Shown one piece after another: positions 8,829 to 18,334 of a stretch of 64,000 nt of DNA. A program made the position numbers and the translations under genes. The stretch is from contig JACEUQ010000001.1 of NCBI GenBank assembly GCA_024998815.1, positions 310,001 to 374,000 on the forward strand, in the 5' to 3' direction. Position 1 is the first letter of the stretch. The number at the start of each line of letters is the position of its first letter. The stretch is from Opitutus sp. (GTDB lineage Bacteria > Verrucomicrobiota > Verrucomicrobiia > Opitutales > Opitutaceae). The notes under the pieces were generated by a model. It did no database searches and had not been told where the DNA came from. It saw nothing but the letters and a program-made list of their open reading frames with translations.

Positions 8829-8897
8829 GGCCAAACTCCAGCCAAACGCAAAGTGTCACCTATTAGGTGACACTTTGCGTTTGGCTGGAGTTTGGCC
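8829..8897. repeat. 69-bp perfect palindrome containing the transposon right end
   Basis: The sequence from 8829 to 8897 is self-complementary around the single centre base at 8863. The right inverted end of the transposon covers 8829-8884; the remaining 13 bp continue the symmetry into what would be flanking DNA. Confidence 0.85.
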
Positions 8898-9098
8898 TCA
8901 AAACGAGTTGAGATCCGTCCCCCAGCTAAGGTAGAAGCGTACCGCAGGTAGCAACGGCATGGGTTTCGATGCGTTCGTTGACGTGCGGGTGGCTGTTGCG
9001 AAGTCTGCGAAACTCTCCGGAGTGATCAGCTCAGATCGCCATACATGATGCGCCGCACCTGTGTGGTTCTTGGCACGAGTTAAACGGCCAAACTCCAG

Positions 9099-9306
9099 AC
9101 CTTGAGCTCACGCTCAAGGCCACGTTCGGGCGGGTGCGGCCTGGAGTGTGCCTTTGCCTGGGTGGCTTTGGCTCGGTGTGGCTTCGTGCGTGAGCACGAG
9201 GTGTTTTTTCTGGCTGCGGTGCGCCGAATCCTTGAGCTCACGCTCAAGGCCACAAGGAGTGTGTTCGCGAAGAGTGTGGCCTTGAGCGTGAGCTCAAGGA
9301 TTCGGC
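9099..9306. repeat. Cluster of four REP-like palindromes
   Basis: ccttgagctcacgctcaagg occurs at 9099-9118 and 9230-9249 and its reverse at 9280-9299; a gtgcgtgagcac variant is at 9182-9201. The last two form a larger facing pair of about 32 bp each (9223-9254 against 9275-9306), so the whole block can fold into a cruciform-like structure. Confidence 0.8.
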
Positions 9307-9329
9307 TGATCTGCGTTCGACTAGTCAGG

Positions 9330-9385
9330 GGCCAAACTCCAGCCAAACGCAAAGTGTCACCTATTAGGTGACACTTTGCGTTTGG
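9330..9385. repeat. Third copy of the palindromic transposon end
   Basis: This 56-bp sequence equals the right end at 8829-8884. Its left flank (gactagtcag) mirrors the interior of the left end near 7036-7045. It may mark the real right boundary of a larger element or a short non-autonomous derivative. Confidence 0.75.
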
Positions 9386-9561
9386 CTGATTGGGGGGGGG
9401 GAGGTGTTGCAGCCCCGATTGGTGGAGGATTAGTAGCGGATTAGGCGTGAATTGGGCGGCGGGTAACGAGGACGCAGACCTGGTTTTTTCAGGGTTAATT
9501 AGGGGTAACCTTTTACTTGCTTGCGAGCGCTGGGGGCTTTTCCCTTGTGGGCTATTTTCCC

Positions 9562-11148
9562 ATGAAAATCCTCGTCGCCGACAAGATCTCACCTAAGGGA
9601 GTTGCCTACCTGCGTCAGCAGCCGGGCTTTGAAGTCATTGAGGCCTATGGCTCCACTCAGGAGCAGGTCCTCGCTCTCGTCAAAGACGTGCACGCCATCG
9701 CCGTGCGCTCTGAGACCAAAATCACGCGTGCCATCCTTGAGGCCGCTCCGCTCTTGAAGGTCGTCGGCCGCGCCGGCGTCGGCGTGGACAACGTCGATGT
9801 CGATGCCGCCACCGAGCGTGGCGTCGTGGTCATGAACACTCCGGCCGGCAACACCATTGCCACCGCCGAACTCACTTTCACCCACATCCTCTGCGGCGCA
9901 CGTCCCGTCGCCCAAGCCGCCGCCTCCATGAAGGCCGGCCAGTGGGACCGCAAGAGCTTCAGCGGCATCGAGCTTTTCAAGAAGACCATCGGCGTGGTCG
10001 GTTTCGGCCGCATCGGTGGCGAAGTCGCCAAGCGCGCCCAGGCTTTCGGCATGCGCGTGCTCGCCTACGATCCGTATCTCGCCCCCGCCCGCGCCAAGGC
10101 CATGCAGGTCGAGTCGGTTACCCTTGATGAGCTGCTCACCCAATCGGACTACATCACGGTTCACATGCCGATGACCGACGACACCCACCACATGATCAAC
10201 GAGGCCGCCTTCGAGAAGTGCAAGAAGGGCCTGCGCATCTTCAATTGCGCCCGCGGTGGTATTATTAAGGAAACCGCCCTGATCGCCGCCCTCAAATCGG
10301 GCAAAGTCGCCGCCGCCGGTCTCGACGTGTTCGAGGAAGAGCCCCTCGCCAAGGACAGCGAACTGCGCTCGCTGCCCAACGTCGTGCTCACGCCCCACCT
10401 CGGCGCCTCCACCAGCGAGGCCCAGGAAGCCGTTGGCATCGAAGTCGCCGAACAAATCGCCGACCTGCTCATCAGCGGCGCCGTGCGCAACGCCGTTAAC
10501 CTTCCCTCGGTTGACGCCGCAACCGCCAAGATGCTCGCCCCGTACATCGACCTCGGCACCAAACTCGGCACCCTCGTCCAGCAGATCGCCCCCGCGCAGA
10601 TCGCCACCCTGCGCATCACCTACGCCGGCAAGATCGTCGAAATCGATGCCAACGCCATCACCCGCTCGATTGAGCGCGGGTTCCTCCGTCGCATCAGCGA
10701 GGATGTTAACACCGTCAACGCTCCCTTCGTTCTGCAGCGCCTCGGCATTCAGGCCGACGTGATCAGCAGCAACGTGGCTTGCGACTACTCCGAGCTGATC
10801 ACCGTCGAGGCCATCAACGCCGCCGGCGAGGTCTTCTCGGCTTCCGGCACCCTCATCGGCAAGGCCAACGAACCCCGCATCGTTGGTATCAACGGCCGCG
10901 AGGTCGAGGTTGCCGCTGAAGGCAAGCTGCTGGTTTTGGAAAACATCGACCAGCCCGGCATGGTCGGTGCAGTTGGCACCCTGCTCGGCAAGGACAAGGT
11001 CAACATCGCCGACATGTCCCTGAGCCGTCTCACCCCAGGCGGCACCGCCTACATGGTGGTGCGTGTTGACACCGAGCCGAGCGAGGCTGCCCGCAACGAA
11101 ATCAAGGGCAACCCGGCTATCAAACAGGCCAAGTTCATCCAGCTCTGA
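9562..11148 (+). CDS. serA: D-3-phosphoglycerate dehydrogenase
   Basis: This 528-residue enzyme oxidises 3-phosphoglycerate with NAD, the first step of serine synthesis. The order is substrate-binding domain, Rossmann domain (GVVGFGRIGGEVAKRA, about 147-162), the catalytic Arg of FNCARGGIIKE, the Glu of FEEEPLAKD and the His of TPHLGASTSEAQ. The ASB intervening domain and a C-terminal ACT domain (from about LLVLENIDQPGMVG) follow. The length matches the long type I enzyme, in which the ACT domain usually gives serine feedback. ATG at 9562 starts at the conserved MKILVADKIS; upstream in-frame starts add nothing conserved. A hairpin terminator follows at 11158. Confidence 0.96.
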   Translation: MKILVADKISPKGVAYLRQQPGFEVIEAYGSTQEQVLALVKDVHAIAVRSETKITRAILEAAPLLKVVGRAGVGVDNVDVDAATERGVVVMNTPAGNTIATAELTFTHILCGARPVAQAAASMKAGQWDRKSFSGIELFKKTIGVVGFGRIGGEVAKRAQAFGMRVLAYDPYLAPARAKAMQVESVTLDELLTQSDYITVHMPMTDDTHHMINEAAFEKCKKGLRIFNCARGGIIKETALIAALKSGKVAAAGLDVFEEEPLAKDSELRSLPNVVLTPHLGASTSEAQEAVGIEVAEQIADLLISGAVRNAVNLPSVDAATAKMLAPYIDLGTKLGTLVQQIAPAQIATLRITYAGKIVEIDANAITRSIERGFLRRISEDVNTVNAPFVLQRLGIQADVISSNVACDYSELITVEAINAAGEVFSASGTLIGKANEPRIVGINGREVEVAAEGKLLVLENIDQPGMVGAVGTLLGKDKVNIADMSLSRLTPGGTAYMVVRVDTEPSEAARNEIKGNPAIKQAKFIQL

Positions 11149-11157
11149 TTGTAACCT

Positions 11158-11228
11158 AAGGTAGGTGCCCATTTTTGGGCGATGGCTGCATGCCATCGCC
11201 CATCGGTGTGCGCCTACCTCTTTTTTTG
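11158..11228 (+). terminator. Terminator downstream of serA
   Basis: An outer stem aggtaggtg/cgcctacct encloses an inner hairpin gggcgatggc/gccatcgccc and is followed by a run of T at 11221-11227. Confidence 0.75.
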
Positions 11229-11233
11229 TTCCC

Positions 11234-11956
11234 ATGTTGATCCCCCTGACAATCGCCGCGCTTTTCGGTTACCTATTGGGCGCTATTCCTTTCGGTTACA
11301 TTGTGGCGCGTGCCTACGGGATTAACATCTTCGAACACGGCAGCAAAAGCCCGGGGGCGACCAACGTGAAGCGGGTGCTGGGCAAGCGCGCCGGCAACAC
11401 CGTGTTCGCTCTCGATGCGCTCAAGGGCGCGGCGGCCGCCGGTTGGCCGCTACTGTTCGCCCAATGGGCCGCCTACAAGAGCGCGGCTTCCTCCATCGCC
11501 GCTGTGGCCACCGCCGCCCACCAAGAGACCACCTGGACGATTTTCGTCGCCAACGTTAAAGTGCTCACGCCTGAGACCGTGATTCCTGCGGCGGTGGTCG
11601 GGCTCTTGTGCGCGGTGATCGGGCACGGATTTTCGTGCTTCACTCGCTTTAAAGGCGGCAAGGGCGTGGCCACCTCCGCCGGTGGTTTTGTGGTGCTCAT
11701 GCCGGTGGTGACGCTGATCGCCTTGGCGGTGTGGCTGGTGACCTTTTACACCTCCCGCTACGTGTCCTTGGCCTCGATTGTGGCGGCGGCGGCGATTCCG
11801 CTGGCGGCCTTTTTACTCAAGGCGCCCACGCTGGTCATTGGGTTGGCGGTGGCGATTGGTCTGTTTGTGATCGTGTTGCACCGCGCCAACATCAAACGCC
11901 TGCTCGCCGGCACCGAAAACCGCTTCGTTAAAAAGTCGCCCGCCGACGCTTCCTGA
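11234..11956 (+). CDS. plsY: Glycerol-3-phosphate acyltransferase PlsY
   Basis: This 240-residue integral membrane enzyme acylates glycerol-3-phosphate from acyl-phosphate, the first step of phospholipid synthesis. Motif 1 is SKSPGATNVKRVLGKRAG and motif 2 GHGFSCFTRFKGGKGVAT; both line the active site. Hydrophobic segments are seen near residues 2-25, 65-80, 115-135, 150-175 and 185-215. A stretch of about 40 residues between the motifs is longer than in many homologues. ATG at 11234 is chosen because the first membrane helix starts immediately; it directly follows the serA terminator. No plsX is nearby. Confidence 0.93.
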   Translation: MLIPLTIAALFGYLLGAIPFGYIVARAYGINIFEHGSKSPGATNVKRVLGKRAGNTVFALDALKGAAAAGWPLLFAQWAAYKSAASSIAAVATAAHQETTWTIFVANVKVLTPETVIPAAVVGLLCAVIGHGFSCFTRFKGGKGVATSAGGFVVLMPVVTLIALAVWLVTFYTSRYVSLASIVAAAAIPLAAFLLKAPTLVIGLAVAIGLFVIVLHRANIKRLLAGTENRFVKKSPADAS

Positions 11957-11967
11957 GTTTCGGCGAG

Positions 11968-11991
11968 TGCCGCGTTCAGCCGAACGCGGCA
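11968..11991 (+). terminator. Hairpin downstream of plsY
   Basis: Perfect 10-bp arms tgccgcgttc/gaacgcggca with a 4-nt loop lie 12 bp after the stop. There is no T-run, so it may stabilise mRNA rather than terminate. Confidence 0.5.
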
Positions 11992-12129
11992 ACGGCGATT
12001 CGTTCGCGGTTCGCTCAAGCGTTCTCGCCCGTGACTGGTTTGCGCGCATCGCTCTTTTTAGACCCAAGCCTGAAACCGGCTTGAAGGGGATTTACCTCTG
12101 GCGTCCACTTGAGACCATTTAAGACCAAA

Positions 12130-13557
<1,428 letters not shown>

Positions 13558-13566
13558 TCGGCGACG

Positions 13567-13584
13567 CGCCCTGTTCGCAGGGCG
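13567..13584. terminator. Hairpin between convergent mpl and HDOD genes
   Basis: cgccctg/cagggcg arms close a TTCG loop, giving a compact stable hairpin without a T-run. It lies between the two stop codons. Confidence 0.5.
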
Positions 13585-13593
13585 GGCGGTCGC

Positions 13594-14724
13594 TCAGGCG
13601 TGGAAGCTTTGCAGCGTCCGACGTGTTTCCTCGATCCAGCGCGCCTCGCGGGAGGCGAAGATATGGATGTCGGGCGTGGAATGGAGGGTTTTTGCCCATT
13701 CCGCCCACGCGGAGGTTTCCCAGATGTCCACATCGATGATCGTGCCATCCCCGCTGAAGCCTAAGCCGTAGATTTTGGCCCACTGGTTCGCCACCGCCAC
13801 CAGAGCAACCGTGCCCTGATGTTCGGGCGCGGCCCGCCACGGGCTGTCGTGGTACGCAATGGTGTCCAATACCACCGGCGGAAGCCCCGCTTCGGAGCCG
13901 AAAATCCACCCCGCTTCACGATGGTCCATGCCAATGCGCGCCTGTTCAAGCGGGGGCAACGACGCGCGGTCCTGCCAGGCGGCGAGCAGTACATTTTGAT
14001 AAACTTCGGGGACGACCACCGAGAGGGCGATTTTGCCCAAATCGTGCAGAATGGCGCAGGCGGGAAGTGAGTTGCCCGCTTGCCGTCCCATCCACGCGTC
14101 GAGCCGGTCGGCCAACATGGCGGTGGCGAGCGCGTGCATCCACAGGTGTTTCCAATCAAACCCGCTGGTGATGCCCTCGCTGTCGCGCTGCAGCAGCATC
14201 GAGGCGGACAGCATCCTTACGCGGTCCACGCCGAGCATGTGCACGGCGGTGTCGAGGTCGCTGACGGGTTGCTCCGAGGCGATGTGGACCGAGTTGGCCA
14301 TTTGGAGCAGGCGCAGGCACAAGGCCGGGTCATGGCTGATCGAGCCGACCACTTCGGGGATGGAGATAATCTCGCGCCCCATGGAGTGGCTAAAACGACG
14401 GGCGAGGGATTTGAGCGCGGGGATTTGTTTTAAGTTCTGTAAGCGGGCCTGCACCTGTTGCCAATCGGCGGGGTGCTGCGCCGAGGCTTCAGCGCGTGCG
14501 GCAACTTCGGCGGCGCTGCAGCGGAAGGTGGCGGCGAGGCGTTGGGCGTGTTGTTCGGCGCCCTGGTGGGAGGGGCGCGGCGCCGCAGCTTCAAGGGCGT
14601 TTACAGTCGGCGGTGTGGCAGCAGCGGGAGGTGCCGGTGGCGCGGGGGCGATGAATCGCTGCGCAGGCCGGGGAGGCGGGGATCCGGAGAGCCGGGCAAA
14701 AAAAGTGAGCAGCCACGAAAACAC
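13594..14724 (-). CDS. HDOD-domain protein
   Basis: This 376-residue protein has a Pro/Ala-rich N-terminal 65 residues, a short helical linker and an HDOD domain over about residues 90-300 (LKQIPALKSLARRF, VVGSISHDPALCLRLLQMANS, ILHDLGKIALS). HDOD proteins are HD relatives used as output or adaptor modules in signal transduction, often near chemosensory or cyclic-di-GMP genes. The first residues (MFSWLLTFFARL) are hydrophobic and could be a membrane contact. The gene stands alone between mpl and the fabV group, and its partner is unknown. Confidence 0.85.
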   Translation of the reverse strand: MFSWLLTFFARLSGSPPPRPAQRFIAPAPPAPPAAATPPTVNALEAAAPRPSHQGAEQHAQRLAATFRCSAAEVAARAEASAQHPADWQQVQARLQNLKQIPALKSLARRFSHSMGREIISIPEVVGSISHDPALCLRLLQMANSVHIASEQPVSDLDTAVHMLGVDRVRMLSASMLLQRDSEGITSGFDWKHLWMHALATAMLADRLDAWMGRQAGNSLPACAILHDLGKIALSVVVPEVYQNVLLAAWQDRASLPPLEQARIGMDHREAGWIFGSEAGLPPVVLDTIAYHDSPWRAAPEHQGTVALVAVANQWAKIYGLGFSGDGTIIDVDIWETSAWAEWAKTLHSTPDIHIFASREARWIEETRRTLQSFHA

Positions 14725-14863
14725 GTTCTTTCGTTAATCGGCGCAAATTCATCCTTCTGAAGCGCTTTCTTCTCAGTTTATCTGCGATTTTTACTGCGCC
14801 GCCTCTGTGTCCACCCGCGCATCACCGTGATTGTTATCGCCTCGGAGGGGAGGCGACGGAGCC

Positions 14864-14899
14864 AAAAAAAGCCCGACCGGTGAAGGTCGGGCTTTTTTT
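14864..14899. terminator. Bidirectional rho-independent terminator
   Basis: aaaaaaagcccgacc and ggtcgggcttttttt pair around ggtgaa. It ends the fabV transcription unit on the minus strand and can also act on the plus strand. Confidence 0.9.
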
Positions 14900-14936
14900 G
14901 GGGGCTGAGTGCGGAGCGGGATTATCCGCAGGTGCC

Positions 14937-16127
14937 TCAGGCGGGGATTTCGACGTGAGGGTTGATGTCCGCTTCGTAATCGATGCCGGGCAGGCCGAAA
15001 CCGAAGAGTTTCAAAAACTCGGTGCGGTAGCCTGCGATGTCGGTGAGCTGCGGGAGGGTTTCGGTGTTCACATCAGGCCAGATCTTGGTGACCTCAGCCT
15101 GGACGTCGGACTTCATCTCCCAGTCGTCGATGCGCACGCGGCCGGCGTCATCGAATTCCAATCCCATGCCGCCGTACATTTGGGTGCGGAACAGGCGCTC
15201 GATCTGTTCCATGCAGCCCTCGTGTGAGCCCTTGGCCTTCATGATCTTGTAGAGGATGGAAATGTAGAGCGGAACCACCGGGATAGCCGAGCTGGCCTGG
15301 GTGACGAGCGCCTTGTTGACGGAAATGAAGGCGCGGCCATAGCCGTTGCACTTGAGGGTGGCGTTGATCGATTTGGCGGCGCGCTCGAGGTCGTTTTTGG
15401 CCAGACCGATGGTGCCGTTTTTGTAGATCGGCCAGGTGACTTCAGGCCCGATGTAGGAGTAGGCAACCGAGGTGGCGCCGGGGGCGAGCAACTTGGCCTC
15501 GTCGAGGGCGTTGATCCACATTTCCCAGTCCTCGCCACCCATGACGGCGGTGGTGTCGGCGATCTCGGCTTCGTTCGCCGGTTCAATGGTGATGTCGGAG
15601 ACGATGCCCTTGTCGGTATCGACGGTTTTATTGGTGTAGGACTGGCCGACCGGCTTGAGGCAGGACTTGTGGGTGACGCCAGTCTTGGGGTGGGTGCGGC
15701 GCGGGGAGGCCAGCGAGTAAACCACCAGGTCGACCTGACCGAGGTCCTTTTTGATGGTCGCGAGGACGTCGGCTTTGACTTGGTCGGAGAAGGCGTCGCC
15801 GTTGAAATTCTTGGCGTAGAGGCCCTCCTTGTGGGCGGCGGCGGTGAACGCGGCGCTGTTGTACCAACCGGGAGTGGCGGTCTTGTCGATTTCGGAGGGG
15901 CGCTCAAAAAAGACGCCGATCGTGGCGGCGCCGGAGCCAAAGGCTGCCGAGATGCGCGAGGCCAGGCCGTAGCCGGTGGACGAGCCGATCACGAGGACCT
16001 TCTTGGGGCCCTTTTTAACGGCGCCCTTTGCCTTCACATAGTCGATCCATTCTTGGACATGCGCGGCGCAGCCGGCAGGATGGGCGGTAACACAGACAAA
16101 TCCACGGACTTTGGGTTTGATGACCAT
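14937..16127 (-). CDS. fabV: Trans-2-enoyl-ACP/CoA reductase FabV
   Basis: This 396-residue NADH-dependent reductase catalyses the last reduction of fatty acid elongation. The start MVIKPKVRGFVCVTAHP is the family N-terminus. The cofactor loop is VIGSSTGYGLASRI, and the catalytic pair follows the FabV spacing Tyr-(8 residues)-Lys in YKNGTIGLAK (about 236-245). The length is normal. FabV is known for resistance to triclosan compared with FabI. The gene closes a minus-strand run with nadA and a DUF1826-like gene and is followed by a strong terminator. The reason for this grouping is not evident. Confidence 0.95.
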   Translation of the reverse strand: MVIKPKVRGFVCVTAHPAGCAAHVQEWIDYVKAKGAVKKGPKKVLVIGSSTGYGLASRISAAFGSGAATIGVFFERPSEIDKTATPGWYNSAAFTAAAHKEGLYAKNFNGDAFSDQVKADVLATIKKDLGQVDLVVYSLASPRRTHPKTGVTHKSCLKPVGQSYTNKTVDTDKGIVSDITIEPANEAEIADTTAVMGGEDWEMWINALDEAKLLAPGATSVAYSYIGPEVTWPIYKNGTIGLAKNDLERAAKSINATLKCNGYGRAFISVNKALVTQASSAIPVVPLYISILYKIMKAKGSHEGCMEQIERLFRTQMYGGMGLEFDDAGRVRIDDWEMKSDVQAEVTKIWPDVNTETLPQLTDIAGYRTEFLKLFGFGLPGIDYEADINPHVEIPA

Positions 16128-16177
16128 AAAAAGGGGAGAGTCTTCGGGGTGAAACGGCGGTGGGCAAGACTAGAGTC

Positions 16178-16888
16178 TTAACTAATCAGTAGTAAGCGCG
16201 GCGGTTGGCCGGGCAGGGTTTCGGGTGCGCGGTGGATGCAGGGAGGCACGGGGTTGCCGGGATAATCCACGGCGATTCGCCAGAGGTTGCCCAATCCGAA
16301 TGAAAATGGTTTCGCCTGCGGGGCGGGAGCGTAGTGCAGGTCATAGCAGTTTTCATTCAGGAAAACGCGGAACTCTTCGTCGTCCGCCCCGCCATAAAGT
16401 TTAAGCAACTCAGCCCGGGTTTCAGGGACATCCACGCGGCGTTGGGCCTCCTCGTTGCGCAGGCCCTCACTGGAAGGCCCAAAGTAGGTGCACAGGTAGG
16501 TGTCGGCCTGAACCGTGGCGCTGTCGGCGTGGAAGGAATACACGTCGATGGGCACAACCGTGGGGTCCTCATCGCGCGGGTAGGCGACAATGCAGTCGAG
16601 GTTGGGCAGCAGGCCGTGCTCGCGCAGCAGGCGCTGATCGTCGAGCAGGATGGCAATGGCCACACGCCCCTCGTCACTCACGGGCAGGGTATTGAGGCGC
16701 TCGGCGTCAAGGCAGGTGATATCCTCATCGACGACCAGGTGTTCGACGATCTCGGCGAAATTACCCGGCAGTGTGCGCTGCCAGCACAGGGCGTTGACGC
16801 CGTTTTCGAGCGGCGTGGTGACCAGTTCTTGGAAACTGTGCACCCACTTGATGCGCCAGTAATCGATGGGTGGGGTGACGGGATCCAC
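16178..16888 (-). CDS. DUF1826-like protein of unknown function
   Basis: This 236-residue protein shows a cupin-like arrangement near its C-terminus: FHADSATVQADTYLCTYFGP and later CIHRAPETLPGQPPRLLL. This resembles DUF1826 proteins, where a His-x-Asp strand, a TYxGPGTE-type loop and a C-terminal H(R/S)xP...RLLL strand are conserved. Residues His and Asp of FHAD and His of IHRAP could bind a metal. I cannot assign a reaction. It begins 12 bp after the nadA stop and lies 50 bp before fabV, so it is probably cotranscribed with both. Confidence 0.5.
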   Translation of the reverse strand: MDPVTPPIDYWRIKWVHSFQELVTTPLENGVNALCWQRTLPGNFAEIVEHLVVDEDITCLDAERLNTLPVSDEGRVAIAILLDDQRLLREHGLLPNLDCIVAYPRDEDPTVVPIDVYSFHADSATVQADTYLCTYFGPSSEGLRNEEAQRRVDVPETRAELLKLYGGADDEEFRVFLNENCYDLHYAPAPQAKPFSFGLGNLWRIAVDYPGNPVPPCIHRAPETLPGQPPRLLLIS

Positions 16889-16900
16889 GGGAGGGCCAGC

Positions 16901-17881
16901 TTAGCGCTTGCTCCAATCCAGCATGCGCTGAATCGGCGCGAGGGCGGCGACGCGGATGGGTTCGGGGACGTCGATGACCGGGGCCAGGTTTTTTAGTGCG
17001 TCACGGACCTTCTCGATGGTGTTCATTTTCATGAACCGGCAGTCGTTGCAGGCGCAGGAATCGGTGGGGCCGGCGATGAAGGTCTTGTGCGGAACTTCTT
17101 TGCGCAACCGGTGGATCATGCCGCTCTCGGTCACCACGATGATTTCGGTGGCCGGGGTTTCTTTGGCGAATTTCACCATGAGCTCGGTGGAGCAGACCTC
17201 GTCGGCGAGATCGCGTACCGCCTGCACGCACTCCGGGTGTGCCACAACCGGGGCACCGGGAAACTTGGCGCGGACTTTCTCGATCGCCTGGGTCGTGAAC
17301 AACACGTGGGCGTAACAACTTCCCGGCCAGAGGCGCATCTGGCGTCCGGTCTGCTGCGAGACCCATTGGCCCAGGTTCTGGTCGGGCACAAAGAGGATGT
17401 CCTTGTCGGCGGGGATTTGGTTAACGATTTTAACCGCGTTGCCGCTGGTGCAAATGACGTCGCTCAGTGCCTTCACGCCGGCGGAACAGTTGATGTAGGC
17501 GACGACGTAGACGTTGGGATTGGCGGCTTTGTAGGCGGCGAGACGCTCGGCAGGGCAGGAGTCGGAGAGCGAGCAACCGGCTTCCAGCTCGGGCAGCAGC
17601 ACGGTGCGACCCGGATTTACGATCTTGGCGGTCTCGGCCATGAAGTGGACGCCGCAAAACAGGATGACGTCGGCTTGGGCGGCTTGCGCCTGGTAGGACA
17701 AACCGAGGGAATCTCCCACGTAGTCGGCGACCTGCTGAATCGCCTCGATCTGGTAGTTGTGCGCGAGGATGACGGCGTTGCGCGCCTTTTTAAGGGCGAG
17801 GATTTCCTCTTGGATCGGCGTCAGTTTAGGCGCGCTGGTGCGAGGTGTAAAAACGATGGGTTCGTAGTCGAGTGCGGGCAT
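16901..17881 (-). CDS. nadA: Quinolinate synthase A
   Basis: This 326-residue enzyme condenses iminoaspartate with dihydroxyacetone phosphate to form quinolinate in NAD synthesis. Three conserved cysteines that hold the 4Fe-4S cluster fall in FCGVHFMAETAKI, in one of the Cys of YINCSAGVKALSDVICTSGN, and in CACNDCRFMKMNT. The motif ILAHNYQ near residue 38 is also typical. nadB and nadC are not adjacent. The gene is followed closely by the DUF1826-like gene and preceded by a TPR gene about 80 bp upstream. Confidence 0.95.
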   Translation of the reverse strand: MPALDYEPIVFTPRTSAPKLTPIQEEILALKKARNAVILAHNYQIEAIQQVADYVGDSLGLSYQAQAAQADVILFCGVHFMAETAKIVNPGRTVLLPELEAGCSLSDSCPAERLAAYKAANPNVYVVAYINCSAGVKALSDVICTSGNAVKIVNQIPADKDILFVPDQNLGQWVSQQTGRQMRLWPGSCYAHVLFTTQAIEKVRAKFPGAPVVAHPECVQAVRDLADEVCSTELMVKFAKETPATEIIVVTESGMIHRLRKEVPHKTFIAGPTDSCACNDCRFMKMNTIEKVRDALKNLAPVIDVPEPIRVAALAPIQRMLDWSKR

Positions 17882-17960
17882 GGCGAGGGCGCAAATGACG
17901 AACGACTGGTGCCGCGATGTCGATTGCCAAACCGCAGCTTACCGAGCGAGAACCACGGGC

Positions 17961-18329
17961 TCAGTTCTGCGACTTGAGTTTGGCGAGGATAGCCTTGAAT
18001 CCGGCCGAGGTTTGCAGGCTCTGCAGGTCGGAATCTTGCGACATCCAGTCGTAGTCCGTGTAGCCACGATTGATCGCCTCTTGGAGCGCGCGAAGGGCAT
18101 CGGCCTTGCGCTTGGACAGGGCGAGGCTGCAGGCGAGATTGTAGTGGGCGGTGGAGTTTTCGGGCTGCAGCTTGACCAGCTTGCGGTCCATTTTAAGGCC
18201 GTCGGCGATCCGCCCCGTTTTCGTGTAGAGTCCGCCGAGCAGTTCTATCACGTCGGTGTACGCAGGTTCGCGGCGCAGCACCGATTCATAGAACGTGATG
18301 TCGAACGCCGGGTCTTCTTTGCGCGCCAT
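17961..18329 (-). CDS. Small tetratricopeptide-repeat protein
   Basis: This 122-residue protein contains one clear TPR pair (about residues 20-90: YTDVIELLGGLYTKTGRIAD, then HYNLACSLALSKRKADAL) and a C-terminal segment SDLQSLQTSAGFKAILAKL typical of short TPR proteins. ATG at 18329 is preferred over an earlier in-frame start at 18380 because it leaves no overlap with the upstream Fur-type gene, whose stop is 5 bp away. It probably mediates protein contacts; the partner is unknown. Confidence 0.8.
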   Translation of the reverse strand: MARKEDPAFDITFYESVLRREPAYTDVIELLGGLYTKTGRIADGLKMDRKLVKLQPENSTAHYNLACSLALSKRKADALRALQEAINRGYTDYDWMSQDSDLQSLQTSAGFKAILAKLKSQN

Positions 18330-18334
18330 GGTGA

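Larger units (their letters stand above)
6979..8884 (+). mobile_element. Transposon with palindromic 56-bp inverted ends, AbrB-like gene and DDE transposase
   Basis: The 56 bp at 6979-7034 recur in exact inverted form at 8829-8884. Each end contains a 43-bp perfect palindrome (6979-7021 on the left, centre base at 7000). The interior encodes an 85-residue AbrB-like protein and a 470-residue DDE transposase with overlapping ATGA. No target duplication is obvious. A third copy of the end at 9330-9385 means the true right boundary could be 9385 instead. Family assignment is open; the transposase resembles the DDE_5/IS701 group. Confidence 0.65.
8898..9561. other. Gene-free, repeat-rich interval before serA
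   Basis: No credible gene was found. The interval holds REP-like palindromes at 9099-9118, 9182-9201, 9230-9249 and 9280-9299, and a third copy of the transposon end at 9330-9385. A G-run follows near 9391, and the serA leader completes it. 8900-9095 shows nothing recognisable. Confidence 0.7.

Noticed and set aside
9589-11235. Long open frame (548 codons) on the minus strand opposite serA
   Set aside because: It mirrors the codon pattern of serA, has Gly/Asp/Val-rich, family-free sequence, and serA is certain.
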